Of a stretch of DNA of 37,851 nt, positions 1 through 7,918 are shown piece after piece. The notes beneath the pieces are model-generated. The model saw only the letters and a list, made by a program, of their open reading frames with translations, did no database searches and was not told where the DNA came from. Source of the stretch: DATJSJ01 sp035504175 (GTDB taxonomy: Bacteria > Pseudomonadota > Alphaproteobacteria > Acetobacterales > Acetobacteraceae); the NCBI GenBank assembly GCA_035504175.1, contig DATJSJ010000105.1, positions 1 through 37,851 of the forward strand, given 5' to 3'. The stretch's first letter is position 1. Every line of letters begins with the position of its first letter. The position numbers were made by a program, and so were the translations under genes.

Positions 1-196
1 AAAGGGCAGTCGCCCTTTGGAAACCCTTGACTGGGTCTTTGGCAGAGGGGGCGCGCCGAGGCCTGCCCCACTGCCGCGGTTGCGCCCCCTCTGCCAAAGA
101 CCCAAACGAATGGATGTCCAGAAGGCGACTGCCTTCTGGCGGGGATGCAAGGGGCAGAGCCCCTTGCCGGGTCCAGGGCGGAGCCCTGGCCTTCCT
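1..196. repeat. Composite hairpin repeat, left copy (truncated by window edge)
   Basis: A string of perfect hairpins lies directly downstream of the tyrA stop codon. Arms pair at 1-7/12-18, at 33-54/82-103 (a perfect 22-bp stem with a 27-nt loop), at 118-126/131-139 (CCAGAAGGC-GACT-GCCTTCTGG), at 148-155/159-166 and at 173-179/183-189. The same modules occur in the opposite order and orientation at 36453-36605, including the shared core GACCCAAACGAATGRATGTCC. The end of the element, GGCCTTCCTTCA, runs into the tyrA stop codon. It probably acts as a transcription terminator or REP-like element. It may continue to the left of the window. Confidence 0.8.
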
Positions 197-1084
197 TCAG
201 GCCTGCTTCAGCTCGATGAGGCTTTGGCGGATTTTTCGCCCGCGATGGATGCGGTCCTCAATATAGGACGCATCCCCCCATCTCACCGCGCGTCCCATTG
301 CCTGCGCGTCCTCGTTGAACCGCGCCAGCATCTCGAGCAGCGCGTCGCGGTTGTTGAGGAAGACATCGCGCCACATGGTTGGATCCGACGCCGCGATCCG
401 GGTGAAGTCACGGAAGCCGGTGGCGGCGAACTTCAGTACTTCCTCGCGCGTTTCGTCGGCGAGGTCGTCGGCGGTGCCGCAGATGGTGAAGGCGATGAGG
501 TGCGGCAGGTGGCTGACGATTGCCAGCACCCGATCGTGGTGGGCCGGCTCCATCAACTCGACCATCGAACCGCAGCGGCGCCAGAGCTCGGCGATGCGCT
601 CGACGCTTGCAGAATCGGTACCGGGCAACGGCGTCAATAGCGTCCAGCGGCCCTGGAACAGGGTGGTGAAGCCCGAATCGGGGCCGGAATATTCGGTGCC
701 GGCCAGCGGATGGCCGGGAACGAAGTGCACGCCGGCCGGCAGCAGCGGCGTCACGTCGCGCAGCACCGACTGCTTGGTCGAACCGACGTCGGTGATGATG
801 GCGCCCGGCTCGAGGTGCGGCGCAATTGCGGCGGTGAGCTGGGCGTAGGCGCCGACGGGCGCGCAGAGCATCACGCAGTCGGCGCCGGCGACCGCGCGGC
901 CGGGATCGAGCTCGGTACGGTCGGCGATGCCAAGTTCCTGCACCCGCGCAAGCGTGCGCTCAGTGCGTGCATTGGCGACGATCTCGCCGGCGAGGTCGCC
1001 GCGCTCGCGCGCGATGCGCGCGACGGAGCTGCCGATCAGCCCGATGCCGAGCAGCGCCAGCCGACGGAACAGCGGTTCAGGCAT
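197..1084 (-). CDS. tyrA: Prephenate/arogenate dehydrogenase (TyrA family)
   Basis: Last step specific to tyrosine synthesis: NAD(P)-dependent oxidative decarboxylation of prephenate (or arogenate), cytoplasmic. The 295-residue product begins MPEPLFRR and carries a Rossmann GIGLIG motif at residues 13-18, a downstream HPLAGTEYSGP block and the SHLPHLIA block with the conserved histidine of the family. There is no ACT domain, so allosteric control by tyrosine through that domain is not expected. The ATG at 1084 was chosen because the Rossmann strand starts just after it and because it overlaps the end of the upstream aminotransferase gene by 8 bp, the tight coupling seen throughout this operon. 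Its stop codon sits at the edge of a hairpin repeat. Whether the substrate is prephenate or arogenate cannot be told from sequence alone. Confidence 0.93.
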   Translation of the reverse strand: MPEPLFRRLALLGIGLIGSSVARIARERGDLAGEIVANARTERTLARVQELGIADRTELDPGRAVAGADCVMLCAPVGAYAQLTAAIAPHLEPGAIITDVGSTKQSVLRDVTPLLPAGVHFVPGHPLAGTEYSGPDSGFTTLFQGRWTLLTPLPGTDSASVERIAELWRRCGSMVELMEPAHHDRVLAIVSHLPHLIAFTICGTADDLADETREEVLKFAATGFRDFTRIAASDPTMWRDVFLNNRDALLEMLARFNEDAQAMGRAVRWGDASYIEDRIHRGRKIRQSLIELKQA

Positions 1085-2174
1085 GCACGGGATGCTGCGC
1101 CATGAACGCGGCACACGCCTCAGCCAGCAGGCCGCATTCCTCACCGGTGCCGATGCTGATGCGCAGCGTGTGCGGCAGGCGATAGGCGGACATGCCGCGC
1201 ACCAGGATGCCGCGCGCCTTGAGGAAGGCGAATGCCGCGGCCGCGCGCTCCGCGCTGGCGAAATCGGCGAGCACGAAATTAGCTTCGCTCGGCCCGACAT
1301 CGATGCCGCACGCCAGCAGCGATTCGGTCATGCGGGAGCGCCATTCGGCATTGTGCGCCCGGCTGTGCTCCACCCAGCCGGGCTCGCTCAACGCCGCGAT
1401 CGCCGCCTCCTGTCCGGGCAGGCTGACGTTGAAGGGGCTGCGCACGCGGTTCAGCACGTCGACGATGGCGGGCGGGGCGTAGCACCAGCCGATGCGCAGT
1501 CCGCCCAGACCGAAGATCTTGCTGAAGGTCCGCGTCATGACGGTGTGCTCGCCGGCATCGACCAGCGCGATGCCGGGGTCGTAGTCGGGCCGGTCGACGT
1601 ATTCGGCGTAGGCCGCGTCGATCACCAGCAGCACCTCCGGCGGCAGCCCGTCGCGCAGGCGGGCGAGTTCGGACGCGGGCAGCATGGTGCCGGTCGGGTT
1701 GTTGGGGTTGGCGAGGAAGACCAGCCGCGTCGCCGGCGAGACCTGCGCCAGGATCGCATCGACGTCGGCGGTCAGCGCACGTTCCGGTGCCTGGCGGATG
1801 CGGCAGCCGGCGTAGCGGCCGGCGATCTCGTAGATGGCAAAGCCGTGCGCCGACATGATCAGCTCGGTGCCGGCGCCGCCATAGGCGAGGCAGAGCTGGT
1901 AGATCAGGTCGTCCGAGCCGGCGCCGCAGACGATCCGGTCGGGGTCGAGGTCGAACCGGGTGCCGATCGCCCGGCGCAACACGGTGCAGGCGCCGTCGGG
2001 ATAGCGGTGCAGCGTCTCGGTGGCGCGCAGCGCTGCGGCCCGGGCGCCGGGCGGAGCGCCGAACGCGCCCTCGTTGGAGGAGAGCTTGACGACGCGATTG
2101 GCACCGGGCGCCTTCGACTCGCCGCCGACATAAGGGGCGATGTCGAGAAGTTCCGGCCGCGGACGTGGTGTCAC
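1077..2174 (-). CDS. hisC: Histidinol-phosphate/aromatic aminotransferase (HisC family)
   Basis: Fold-type I PLP aminotransferase of 365 residues. Visible marks are the N-terminal LSSNEGAFG block, NPNNPTG near residue 156 and TFSKIFGLGG with the PLP-binding lysine at about residue 219. It is annotated HisC by family. However, it lies between chorismate mutase and prephenate dehydrogenase, which suggests that it transaminates phenylpyruvate/hydroxyphenylpyruvate or prephenate, either in addition to or instead of histidinol phosphate (inference). The start is a GTG that overlaps the chorismate mutase stop as GTGA, and the gene ends 8 bp inside tyrA. A second hisC copy in a histidine operon elsewhere would support the aromatic role. 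Confidence 0.9.
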   Translation of the reverse strand: MTPRPRPELLDIAPYVGGESKAPGANRVVKLSSNEGAFGAPPGARAAALRATETLHRYPDGACTVLRRAIGTRFDLDPDRIVCGAGSDDLIYQLCLAYGGAGTELIMSAHGFAIYEIAGRYAGCRIRQAPERALTADVDAILAQVSPATRLVFLANPNNPTGTMLPASELARLRDGLPPEVLLVIDAAYAEYVDRPDYDPGIALVDAGEHTVMTRTFSKIFGLGGLRIGWCYAPPAIVDVLNRVRSPFNVSLPGQEAAIAALSEPGWVEHSRAHNAEWRSRMTESLLACGIDVGPSEANFVLADFASAERAAAAFAFLKARGILVRGMSAYRLPHTLRISIGTGEECGLLAEACAAFMAQHPVHA

Positions 2175-3076
2175 CGCCGCTCCTCGCCCGCAGCGGGGCC
2201 GACCGGGATGGCGTAGGCGCCGAGGAGCACCGGCCGCGCGGCGATCGGCCCGAGGGCGGCGAGCCGTGCATCGCCCTCGGCGACGAAGCCCTCGGTCTCG
2301 ATCAGGAGCTGCACCGGCGCGCCCGCGACGCGGCGCAGGATCATGGTGCTGGGCGGCAGGCCCGCGGCCGCCAGCGCCGCGGTCAGGCGGGTGCGGCTGA
2401 CCTCGCCCTCGATCTCCAGGCCGATCAGGGAACGGTCGGCGCCGGACGGGTCGGGCGCCGCGGCGGTGGCGACCAGCGCGTCGGCCTGCGGCGCGCCGTC
2501 GGGTCGCGGCAGCCAGAACGGCAGGCGGGCGACGATATGGATGCGCGGCTCCTCGCGGTGCAGCAGCGCCGTCCACCAGGTGCCGGCCGGGTCGGCATCA
2601 CCAGGAAAGGGCAGCACCGCCGCGCTGGCCGTGCCGGCGGCAAGCTCGCGCAGCGCCTGGGACGGCGTGCGGTGGACATGCATACGCGTGAGCGCGCCGA
2701 AATGCTCGCGGGCGATGCCGGTCATGGCGCCGGCCGGCCCGCCTGAGGCGGGATCGGCCTCGCACACGCTGATCAGCGTTGCCCCCTGCATCGCGGTGGT
2801 GGCGGCCAGGAGCTCGCGCCAGATGCGGACCACGGCCTGCGCCGGCAGCGGCCCCTGGTGGCGGGCAAGCAGGCGACGGATGATCGCCGCCTCGCGCCCC
2901 GGCCGCATCGGCACGGCGCCTTTGACGCGCAGCGCGGCGACGCGCGCAACCACCTGGGCGCGTCGCATCAGAAGGTCGTGCAGCCCGTCATCCAGCCCGT
3001 CGAGCTCGGCTCGAAGCATTGCCAGCTCGTCCTGGGACGGATTTTCGGCGGGACGCGGCAGGGTGGAGCTGGACAT
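2171..3076 (-). CDS. pheA: Chorismate mutase (AroQ) with a prephenate dehydratase-like/ACT-like C-terminal region
   Basis: The 301-residue product has two parts. Residues about 15-100 form an all-helical AroQ chorismate mutase: a DLLMRRAQVVARVAALR helix, MRPGREAAIIRRLL, then the WRELLAATTAMQ helix. It converts chorismate to prephenate. The remaining 200 residues resemble the rest of a P-protein. A stretch with TPSQALRELAAGTASAAVLP looks like the prephenate dehydratase fold, and the last 80 residues, beginning RSLIGLEIEGEV, look like an ACT domain. I cannot find the dehydratase Thr-Arg-Phe catalytic motif, so dehydratase activity looks lost and the region may be regulatory. The ATG at 3076 was chosen because the mutase domain follows directly; longer upstream reading is low-complexity. 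It is the first gene of a three-gene operon divergent from metX. The symbol pheA is by domain layout only. Confidence 0.8.
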   Translation of the reverse strand: MSSSTLPRPAENPSQDELAMLRAELDGLDDGLHDLLMRRAQVVARVAALRVKGAVPMRPGREAAIIRRLLARHQGPLPAQAVVRIWRELLAATTAMQGATLISVCEADPASGGPAGAMTGIAREHFGALTRMHVHRTPSQALRELAAGTASAAVLPFPGDADPAGTWWTALLHREEPRIHIVARLPFWLPRPDGAPQADALVATAAAPDPSGADRSLIGLEIEGEVSRTRLTAALAAAGLPPSTMILRRVAGAPVQLLIETEGFVAEGDARLAALGPIAARPVLLGAYAIPVGPAAGEERR

Positions 3077-3284
3077 GCGCGGCGCTGCGGGGGCGATCTC
3101 GGGGGTGGCATGGATAGCCGAACCCGGAAGGCGTGAGAACCCGTGAACGCGCGATGGTTGCGCTGGCCCCGCCGCGCCGCCGCCTGCGGTGGCTGGCAGT
3201 GTGTCCCCGTGCGGGCGGCGCGCGGCAGATGTCGAGGCGGTGCGGTTGCAGGCCCCGGGCCGGACGCCTATTGCACGCGCGACC

Positions 3285-4466
3285 ATGGATACGCCCGACG
3301 CACTGGCAGAGATCGAGCACACGCACGTCACCTTCGCGGACGGGCTGGCGCTCGACTGCGGCGTGCGGCTGCGGCGGCTGACCGTTGCCTATCGCACCTA
3401 CGGCACGCTGGACGCGGATCGCGCCAATGCGATCCTGATCTGTCATGCGCTGACGGGCGACCAGTATGCGGCCGAGCGGCACCCGGTGACTGGCAAGCCG
3501 GGCTGGTGGTCGGAGGTGGTCGGACCCGGGCGGCCGATCGACACCGACCGGTACTTCGTCATCTGCACCAACGTGCTGGGCGGCTGCATGGGCACGACGG
3601 GACCGTCCAGCCCGCGCGACGATGCGCCTGCCCCGCCGCCCGGCGCGCGGCCGGCGTTGTGGGGCACGGATTTCCCGCCCGTGACGATCCGCGACATGGT
3701 GCGGGCGCAGAAGCGGCTGATCGAGCATCTCGGCATCACCCGGCTGTTCGCCGTGATCGGCGGCTCGATGGGCGGGATGCAGGTTCTGGAATGGGCGTCG
3801 ACCTACAAGGACGCGGTGTTCGCCGCGGTGCCGATTGCCGGGGCCGCGTTCCATTCGGCGCAGAACATCGCCTTTCACGAGGTCGGGCGGCAGGCGATCT
3901 TCGCCGATCCAGACTGGCAGGGCGGCCGCTACTGGCAGACCGGCCGGATCCCCGCACGCGGTCTCGCGGTGGCGCGCATGGCGGCGCACATCACCTATCT
4001 CTCCGAGCAGGCACTGACCCGCAAGTTCGGCCGCCGGGTGCGTGCCGGCGCGGCGGAGGATGGCTCGCCGCTCGGCCTGCTCGGCGACATGTTCGAGGTC
4101 GAAAGCTATCTGCGCCACCAGGGCAGCACTTTTGTGCAACGTTTCGATGCCAATTCCTATCTCACCATCACCCGCGCGATGGATTATTTCGACCTGGCCG
4201 GAGAGTATGACGGCGAACTCGCGCGCGCCTTCGCCGCCAGCCGCACCCGCTTCTGCCTGGTCTCCTTCAGCTCCGACTGGCTGTTCCCGACGGCGCAGTC
4301 GCGCGCGGTGGCGCAGGCGCTGAACGGTGCCGCGGCCAATGTCAGCTTCGTCGAGATCGCGAGCGACAAGGGTCACGACGCGTTCCTGCTGGATGAGCCG
4401 GACTTCCACCGCGCGCTGGCCGGGTTTCTCTCCGGCTGCGCCGAGCATGCGGGGCTGCGGCCGTGA
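3285..4466 (+). CDS. metX: Homoserine O-acyltransferase (MetX)
   Basis: Transfers an acyl group (acetyl by default annotation) to homoserine to open methionine synthesis; cytoplasmic alpha/beta-hydrolase fold. The 393-residue product has the nucleophile elbow GGSMGGM with Ser161, an early HALTGDQYAAERHP block, the GGCMGTTGPSSP oxyanion/substrate block, an Asp in FSSDWLFP and a His in SDKGHDAFLL. Together these complete the catalytic triad. Start ATG 3285 gives the usual family length; reading further upstream adds non-conserved residues. The last bases overlap metW as GTGA, a classical metX-metW pair. Some MetX enzymes use succinyl-CoA, so the acyl donor is uncertain. Confidence 0.95.
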   Translation: MDTPDALAEIEHTHVTFADGLALDCGVRLRRLTVAYRTYGTLDADRANAILICHALTGDQYAAERHPVTGKPGWWSEVVGPGRPIDTDRYFVICTNVLGGCMGTTGPSSPRDDAPAPPPGARPALWGTDFPPVTIRDMVRAQKRLIEHLGITRLFAVIGGSMGGMQVLEWASTYKDAVFAAVPIAGAAFHSAQNIAFHEVGRQAIFADPDWQGGRYWQTGRIPARGLAVARMAAHITYLSEQALTRKFGRRVRAGAAEDGSPLGLLGDMFEVESYLRHQGSTFVQRFDANSYLTITRAMDYFDLAGEYDGELARAFAASRTRFCLVSFSSDWLFPTAQSRAVAQALNGAAANVSFVEIASDKGHDAFLLDEPDFHRALAGFLSGCAEHAGLRP

Positions 4467-5101
4467 GCCGGCTCGAGCCGGTGCGGTTCGTCGCCAAGAA
4501 CATGCGGCTCGATCTGCGCCTGATCGCCGGAATGATCGCGCCGGGCTCCCGCGTGCTGGACATCGGCTGCGGCGACGGCACCCTGATCGAGCATCTGTTC
4601 CGCACCGGCGGCTGCGACGCGCGCGGCATCGAGATCGACATGGCGCAGGTGACGCGCGCGATCGCGCACGGCCTGCCGGTGATGCATGGCGATGCCGATG
4701 CCGACCTGGCGCAGTATCCCGACGGCGCGTTCGACTACGTGGTGCTGTCGCGCACGTTGCAGGCGGTGGAGCGGCCGCGCGAGGTGCTGCGGCAGATGCT
4801 GCGGATCGGGGCCCGGGCGCTGGTGAGTTTCCCGAATTTCGGCCACTGGCAGGTGCGCTGGCAGTTGCTGGCGACCGGGCGGATGCCGATGACCAAGGCC
4901 TGGGACCGGCCCTGGCACGAGACGCCGAACATCCATCCCTGCACGATCCGCGACTTCTTCGCGCTCTGCGCCGAGCAGGGCTATGCGGTCGAGCGCTGGC
5001 TGGCGGTCGACGAGGCCGGGCGGCGGGCGCCGTGGCGCCGTTTCCCGCGCCTGGCCAATCTGTTCGGCGAGCAGGCGCTGTTCCTCCTGCGCCGCGGCTG
5101 A
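4463..5101 (+). CDS. metW: Methionine biosynthesis protein MetW
   Basis: Class I SAM-methyltransferase-like protein of 212 residues. The motif VLDIGCGDGTLIEHL lies in the first 50 residues, and the conserved MetW blocks SFPNFGHWQVRWQLL and WHETPNIHPCTIRDF follow. In several proteobacteria MetW pairs with MetX and is needed for, or stabilises, homoserine acylation. That partnership is known for the family, and here it rests on the GTGA overlap with metX. The GTG start is forced by that overlap and by the immediate start of conserved sequence. The 242 bp after its stop show no gene. Confidence 0.95.
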   Translation: MSRLEPVRFVAKNMRLDLRLIAGMIAPGSRVLDIGCGDGTLIEHLFRTGGCDARGIEIDMAQVTRAIAHGLPVMHGDADADLAQYPDGAFDYVVLSRTLQAVERPREVLRQMLRIGARALVSFPNFGHWQVRWQLLATGRMPMTKAWDRPWHETPNIHPCTIRDFFALCAEQGYAVERWLAVDEAGRRAPWRRFPRLANLFGEQALFLLRRG

Positions 5102-5343
5102 GCGGGGCGTCGGGCGCCACCAACGCGCCGGCGCCGGACGCTGCCGGCCGACCCGGTCCGGGCGGAGGCGTGTCCGGCGCCGCAGATCGCCACGTTCGCG
5201 ATCGGCCGGGCCGCCCTGCCCGCCCGCGCACCTGGCCTGCCGCGTGGTCCCGGCCGTCGGCCTGGCCTCGCAGGGCCGCGGTACGGCTGGACTCCGGGAT
5301 GCCGCGCCCCCTAAGACGGCGGCACAACTCAGCCCGGATCGCG

Positions 5344-6828
5344 ATGAACTCCGTCCTCCCCGCCACCTCGATCCGTCCGCCTTCGGCGCGCCGGAGCGTC
5401 GTTCCGGTGATCCTCTCCGGCGGCTCCGGAACCCGCCTCTGGCCGGTGTCACGCGAGAGTTTTCCCAAGCAGTTCTGGCCGTTGGTGACCGAGCGGTCGA
5501 TGATCCAGGAGACCGCGTTGCGGGCGGTGGGCGAAGGCTTCGCCCCGCCGGTGGTGGTGTGCAATCACGAGCACCGGTTCATGGTCGCCGAGCAGTTGCG
5601 CGCTGCCGGGGTCGAGGGCGCGCGGATCGTACTGGAGCCGATCGGCCGCAACTCGGCGCCGGCGATCACCGCCGCGGCGCTGCTGGTGGCGGTGGACGAT
5701 CCGCGCGCGGTGCTCTGGATGATGGCAGCGGACGCGGCGATCGGCGACGTGCCGGCGCTGCACCGCGCGCTCGACCGCGCCGTTGCCGCGGCCCAGGCCG
5801 GACGGGTGGTGACATTCGGGATGCGTCCGACCGGCCCCGAGACCGGCTACGGCTATATCGAGGTCGGCGCGGAGCTGCGCGAGGAGGACGGACGGCCGAT
5901 CGCCGGCGTGCACGACCTGGCGCGCTTCGTCGAGAAGCCCGATGCCGCGGAGGCGGCGCGGCTGGTCGCCACCGGCCGGCATCTCTGGAACTCCGGCATG
6001 TTCGTCTTCACCGCGGAGACGCTGCTCGAGGAGATGCAGGCGCACGCGCCGGAGGTGCTCGCCGCGGTGCGTCGCGCCATGGAGGGCGCGACCCGCGACC
6101 TCGATTTCATCCGCCTGGCCCCAGAGGCCTTCGCCGCCTGTCCCGCGATCAGCCTCGACTATGCGGTGGCGGAGCGCACGCACCGCGCCGCGGTGGTGCC
6201 GGCCGAGCTTCCCTGGTCCGATGTCGGCAGCTGGAGCGCGCTGTGGGAGCTCGGCGCCAAGGACCCGGCCGGCAACGTCGCGGTCGGCGACGTGCTGCTG
6301 GCCGATGCGCGGCGCTGCTACGTGCGCAGCGACGGCATCGCGACCGCCGTGCTCGGGCTGCAGGATGCGGTCGTCGTGGTGACCGAGGACGCGGTGCTGG
6401 CAATGCACCGCGACCGGGCGCAGGACGTGAAGAAGATCGTCGACCGGCTGCGCGCGGTCGGCCGCCGCGAGGCGCTGGCGCACAACCGGACCTATCAGCC
6501 CTGGGGCTTTCACGAGACCCTGATCGAGGGCCACCGCTTCAAGGTCACCTGGGTGCTGGTCAAGCCCGGCCACGGCATGAGCATGCAGAAACATTTCCAC
6601 CGCGCCGAGCACTGGGTCGTGGTCCAGGGCAGCGCACTGGTGACGCGTGACGACGAGCAACTGCTCGTGCGCGAGAACGAGAGCGTGTATTTGCCGCTCG
6701 GCAGCATGCATCGGGTGGAGAATCCCGGCCGCATCCCGCTCACCCTGGTCGAGGTGCAATCGGGCAGCTATCTCGGCGAGGATGACGTCGTTCGTCTCGA
6801 GACGGCGGCGTCCTCCCCCCTCGCGTGA
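5344..6828 (+). CDS. manC: Mannose-1-phosphate guanylyltransferase / mannose-6-phosphate isomerase
   Basis: Bifunctional type II enzyme of 494 residues that makes GDP-mannose, the sugar donor for mannose-containing polysaccharide. The nucleotidyltransferase signature GGSGTRLWPVSRESFPKQ lies at residues 27-44, and FVEKP at 195-199. The C-terminal cupin (type II phosphomannose isomerase) shows QKHFHRAEHW with His417, His419 and His423 as metal-ligand candidates. The ATG 5344 start leaves about 20 residues before the first strand. An internal start nearer to residue 18 is possible but I see no better ribosome site. Its stop overlaps the next gene as GTGA, so it leads a four-gene polysaccharide operon. 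xanB or algA are equivalent names in other species. Confidence 0.94.
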   Translation: MNSVLPATSIRPPSARRSVVPVILSGGSGTRLWPVSRESFPKQFWPLVTERSMIQETALRAVGEGFAPPVVVCNHEHRFMVAEQLRAAGVEGARIVLEPIGRNSAPAITAAALLVAVDDPRAVLWMMAADAAIGDVPALHRALDRAVAAAQAGRVVTFGMRPTGPETGYGYIEVGAELREEDGRPIAGVHDLARFVEKPDAAEAARLVATGRHLWNSGMFVFTAETLLEEMQAHAPEVLAAVRRAMEGATRDLDFIRLAPEAFAACPAISLDYAVAERTHRAAVVPAELPWSDVGSWSALWELGAKDPAGNVAVGDVLLADARRCYVRSDGIATAVLGLQDAVVVVTEDAVLAMHRDRAQDVKKIVDRLRAVGRREALAHNRTYQPWGFHETLIEGHRFKVTWVLVKPGHGMSMQKHFHRAEHWVVVQGSALVTRDDEQLLVRENESVYLPLGSMHRVENPGRIPLTLVEVQSGSYLGEDDVVRLETAASSPLA

Positions 6829-7865
6829 GCGGGCGCGGCGCGATCGGGACCGGGGCCGCACCCGCCCGGCTGCCCCGGCCCGGGCTGCCGCCGGAATTGC
6901 AATTGTTCCCGATGCGGGCCGGCGCTGCCGACGCCCACTTCCTCGTCTTCCGGTCCGATCCCGGCACCTACGAGCGCTGGCTGATGTCGCACGGGCAATT
7001 GACCGACATCGCCCGTCTGGCCATCGCACTCCTGCGCGGGCGCGGCACGCTGATCGACGTCGGCGCCAATATCGGCGTGATCGCGGTGCCGGTCGCCCGC
7101 AGCGGCAGCCGGGTGATCGCGGTGGAGCCGGAGCCACGGAACTGCCTGCAACTGCACCACGCGGCGCTGGCCAATCGTCTCGGCAATCTCCGCATCCATG
7201 CCTGCGCCGCGACCGCGACGGATGGCGTCGTGCACCTGCAGGGCGGCGAGCAATGGGGCCACATCGCCGCCGACGGCCAGGCGGTGCTCGGCCTGCGCCT
7301 CGATTCGCTGCTGTCCCTGCCAGGCATGCTGGAGACCGATGCGACCGGGCCGGACCTGCTGATCAAGATCGACGTGGAGGGACACGAGCCCGAGGTGCTC
7401 GCCGGCGCCGCCGCCCTGATCGCCGCAGCGCGGCCCGATATCATCTTCGAGTCGATCGAGGTCGAAGGCGACACCGATGCGCGGTCCGGTCGCGCCAAGG
7501 CCTGGCTGGAACACGCCGGGTACCGGCTGTTGCTGCTGCGCGGCCGGGTGTTGGTGCCGCGCAGCGCAGTTGACGCGCAGGAGGGCCATGTCTGCGACTA
7601 TCTCGCCGTGCCGCGCGAGCGCGAAGTGGGCCTGGCGGCGGACGGATTCGCGGTGCGTGCGCTGACCGAGGCCGAACGGGACACCTGGATCGCCGAGATG
7701 GCGGCAGAGGACTCGGCCTCGCATCGCCGACATGCCGCCGGCGTGATCGCGCGTCTGGCGCGTGAGCACGGGCGGTTGCCGCCGAGGTTGCAGGAGGTGG
7801 CCGTCCGTCTGGCGGCGGACCGCGAGGCGGCCGTTGCGGAGCCGGCGCGCATCGCCCTGGGCTGA
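6825..7865 (+). CDS. FkbM family SAM-dependent methyltransferase
   Basis: The 346-residue product contains a FkbM-type methyltransferase domain. The SAM-binding motif LIDVGANIGV is at about residues 76-85, AVEPEPRN follows strand 2, and IKIDVEGHEPEVL at about 180-192 is the family hallmark. FkbM proteins O-methylate small molecules and sugars. Sitting between manC and glycosyltransferases, this one most likely methylates a sugar of the polysaccharide (inference). The last 90 or so residues, rich in Glu, Arg and Ala, extend past the catalytic fold and have no function I recognise. The GTG start is set by the GTGA overlap with manC. Confidence 0.88.
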   Translation: MSGRGAIGTGAAPARLPRPGLPPELQLFPMRAGAADAHFLVFRSDPGTYERWLMSHGQLTDIARLAIALLRGRGTLIDVGANIGVIAVPVARSGSRVIAVEPEPRNCLQLHHAALANRLGNLRIHACAATATDGVVHLQGGEQWGHIAADGQAVLGLRLDSLLSLPGMLETDATGPDLLIKIDVEGHEPEVLAGAAALIAAARPDIIFESIEVEGDTDARSGRAKAWLEHAGYRLLLLRGRVLVPRSAVDAQEGHVCDYLAVPREREVGLAADGFAVRALTEAERDTWIAEMAAEDSASHRRHAAGVIARLAREHGRLPPRLQEVAVRLAADREAAVAEPARIALG

Positions 7866-7918
7866 CGGCAACCGGCGGGTGGTCGACCGGGCCGGACCGC
7901 CATGCATACTGCCGCACC

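Noticed and set aside
3077..3284. Possible SAM riboswitch upstream of metX
   Set aside because: SAM-II elements occur upstream of metX in Alphaproteobacteria, but I could not find the conserved core or pseudoknot in this spacer.
5102..5343. Spacer between metW and manC as an extra small gene
   Set aside because: No conserved frame or ribosome site; only GC-rich spacer.
2988..5564. Very long reverse-strand frame opposite metX, metW and manC
   Set aside because: Arg/Pro-rich, no motifs, covered by strong genes on the other strand; typical antisense shadow in GC-rich DNA.
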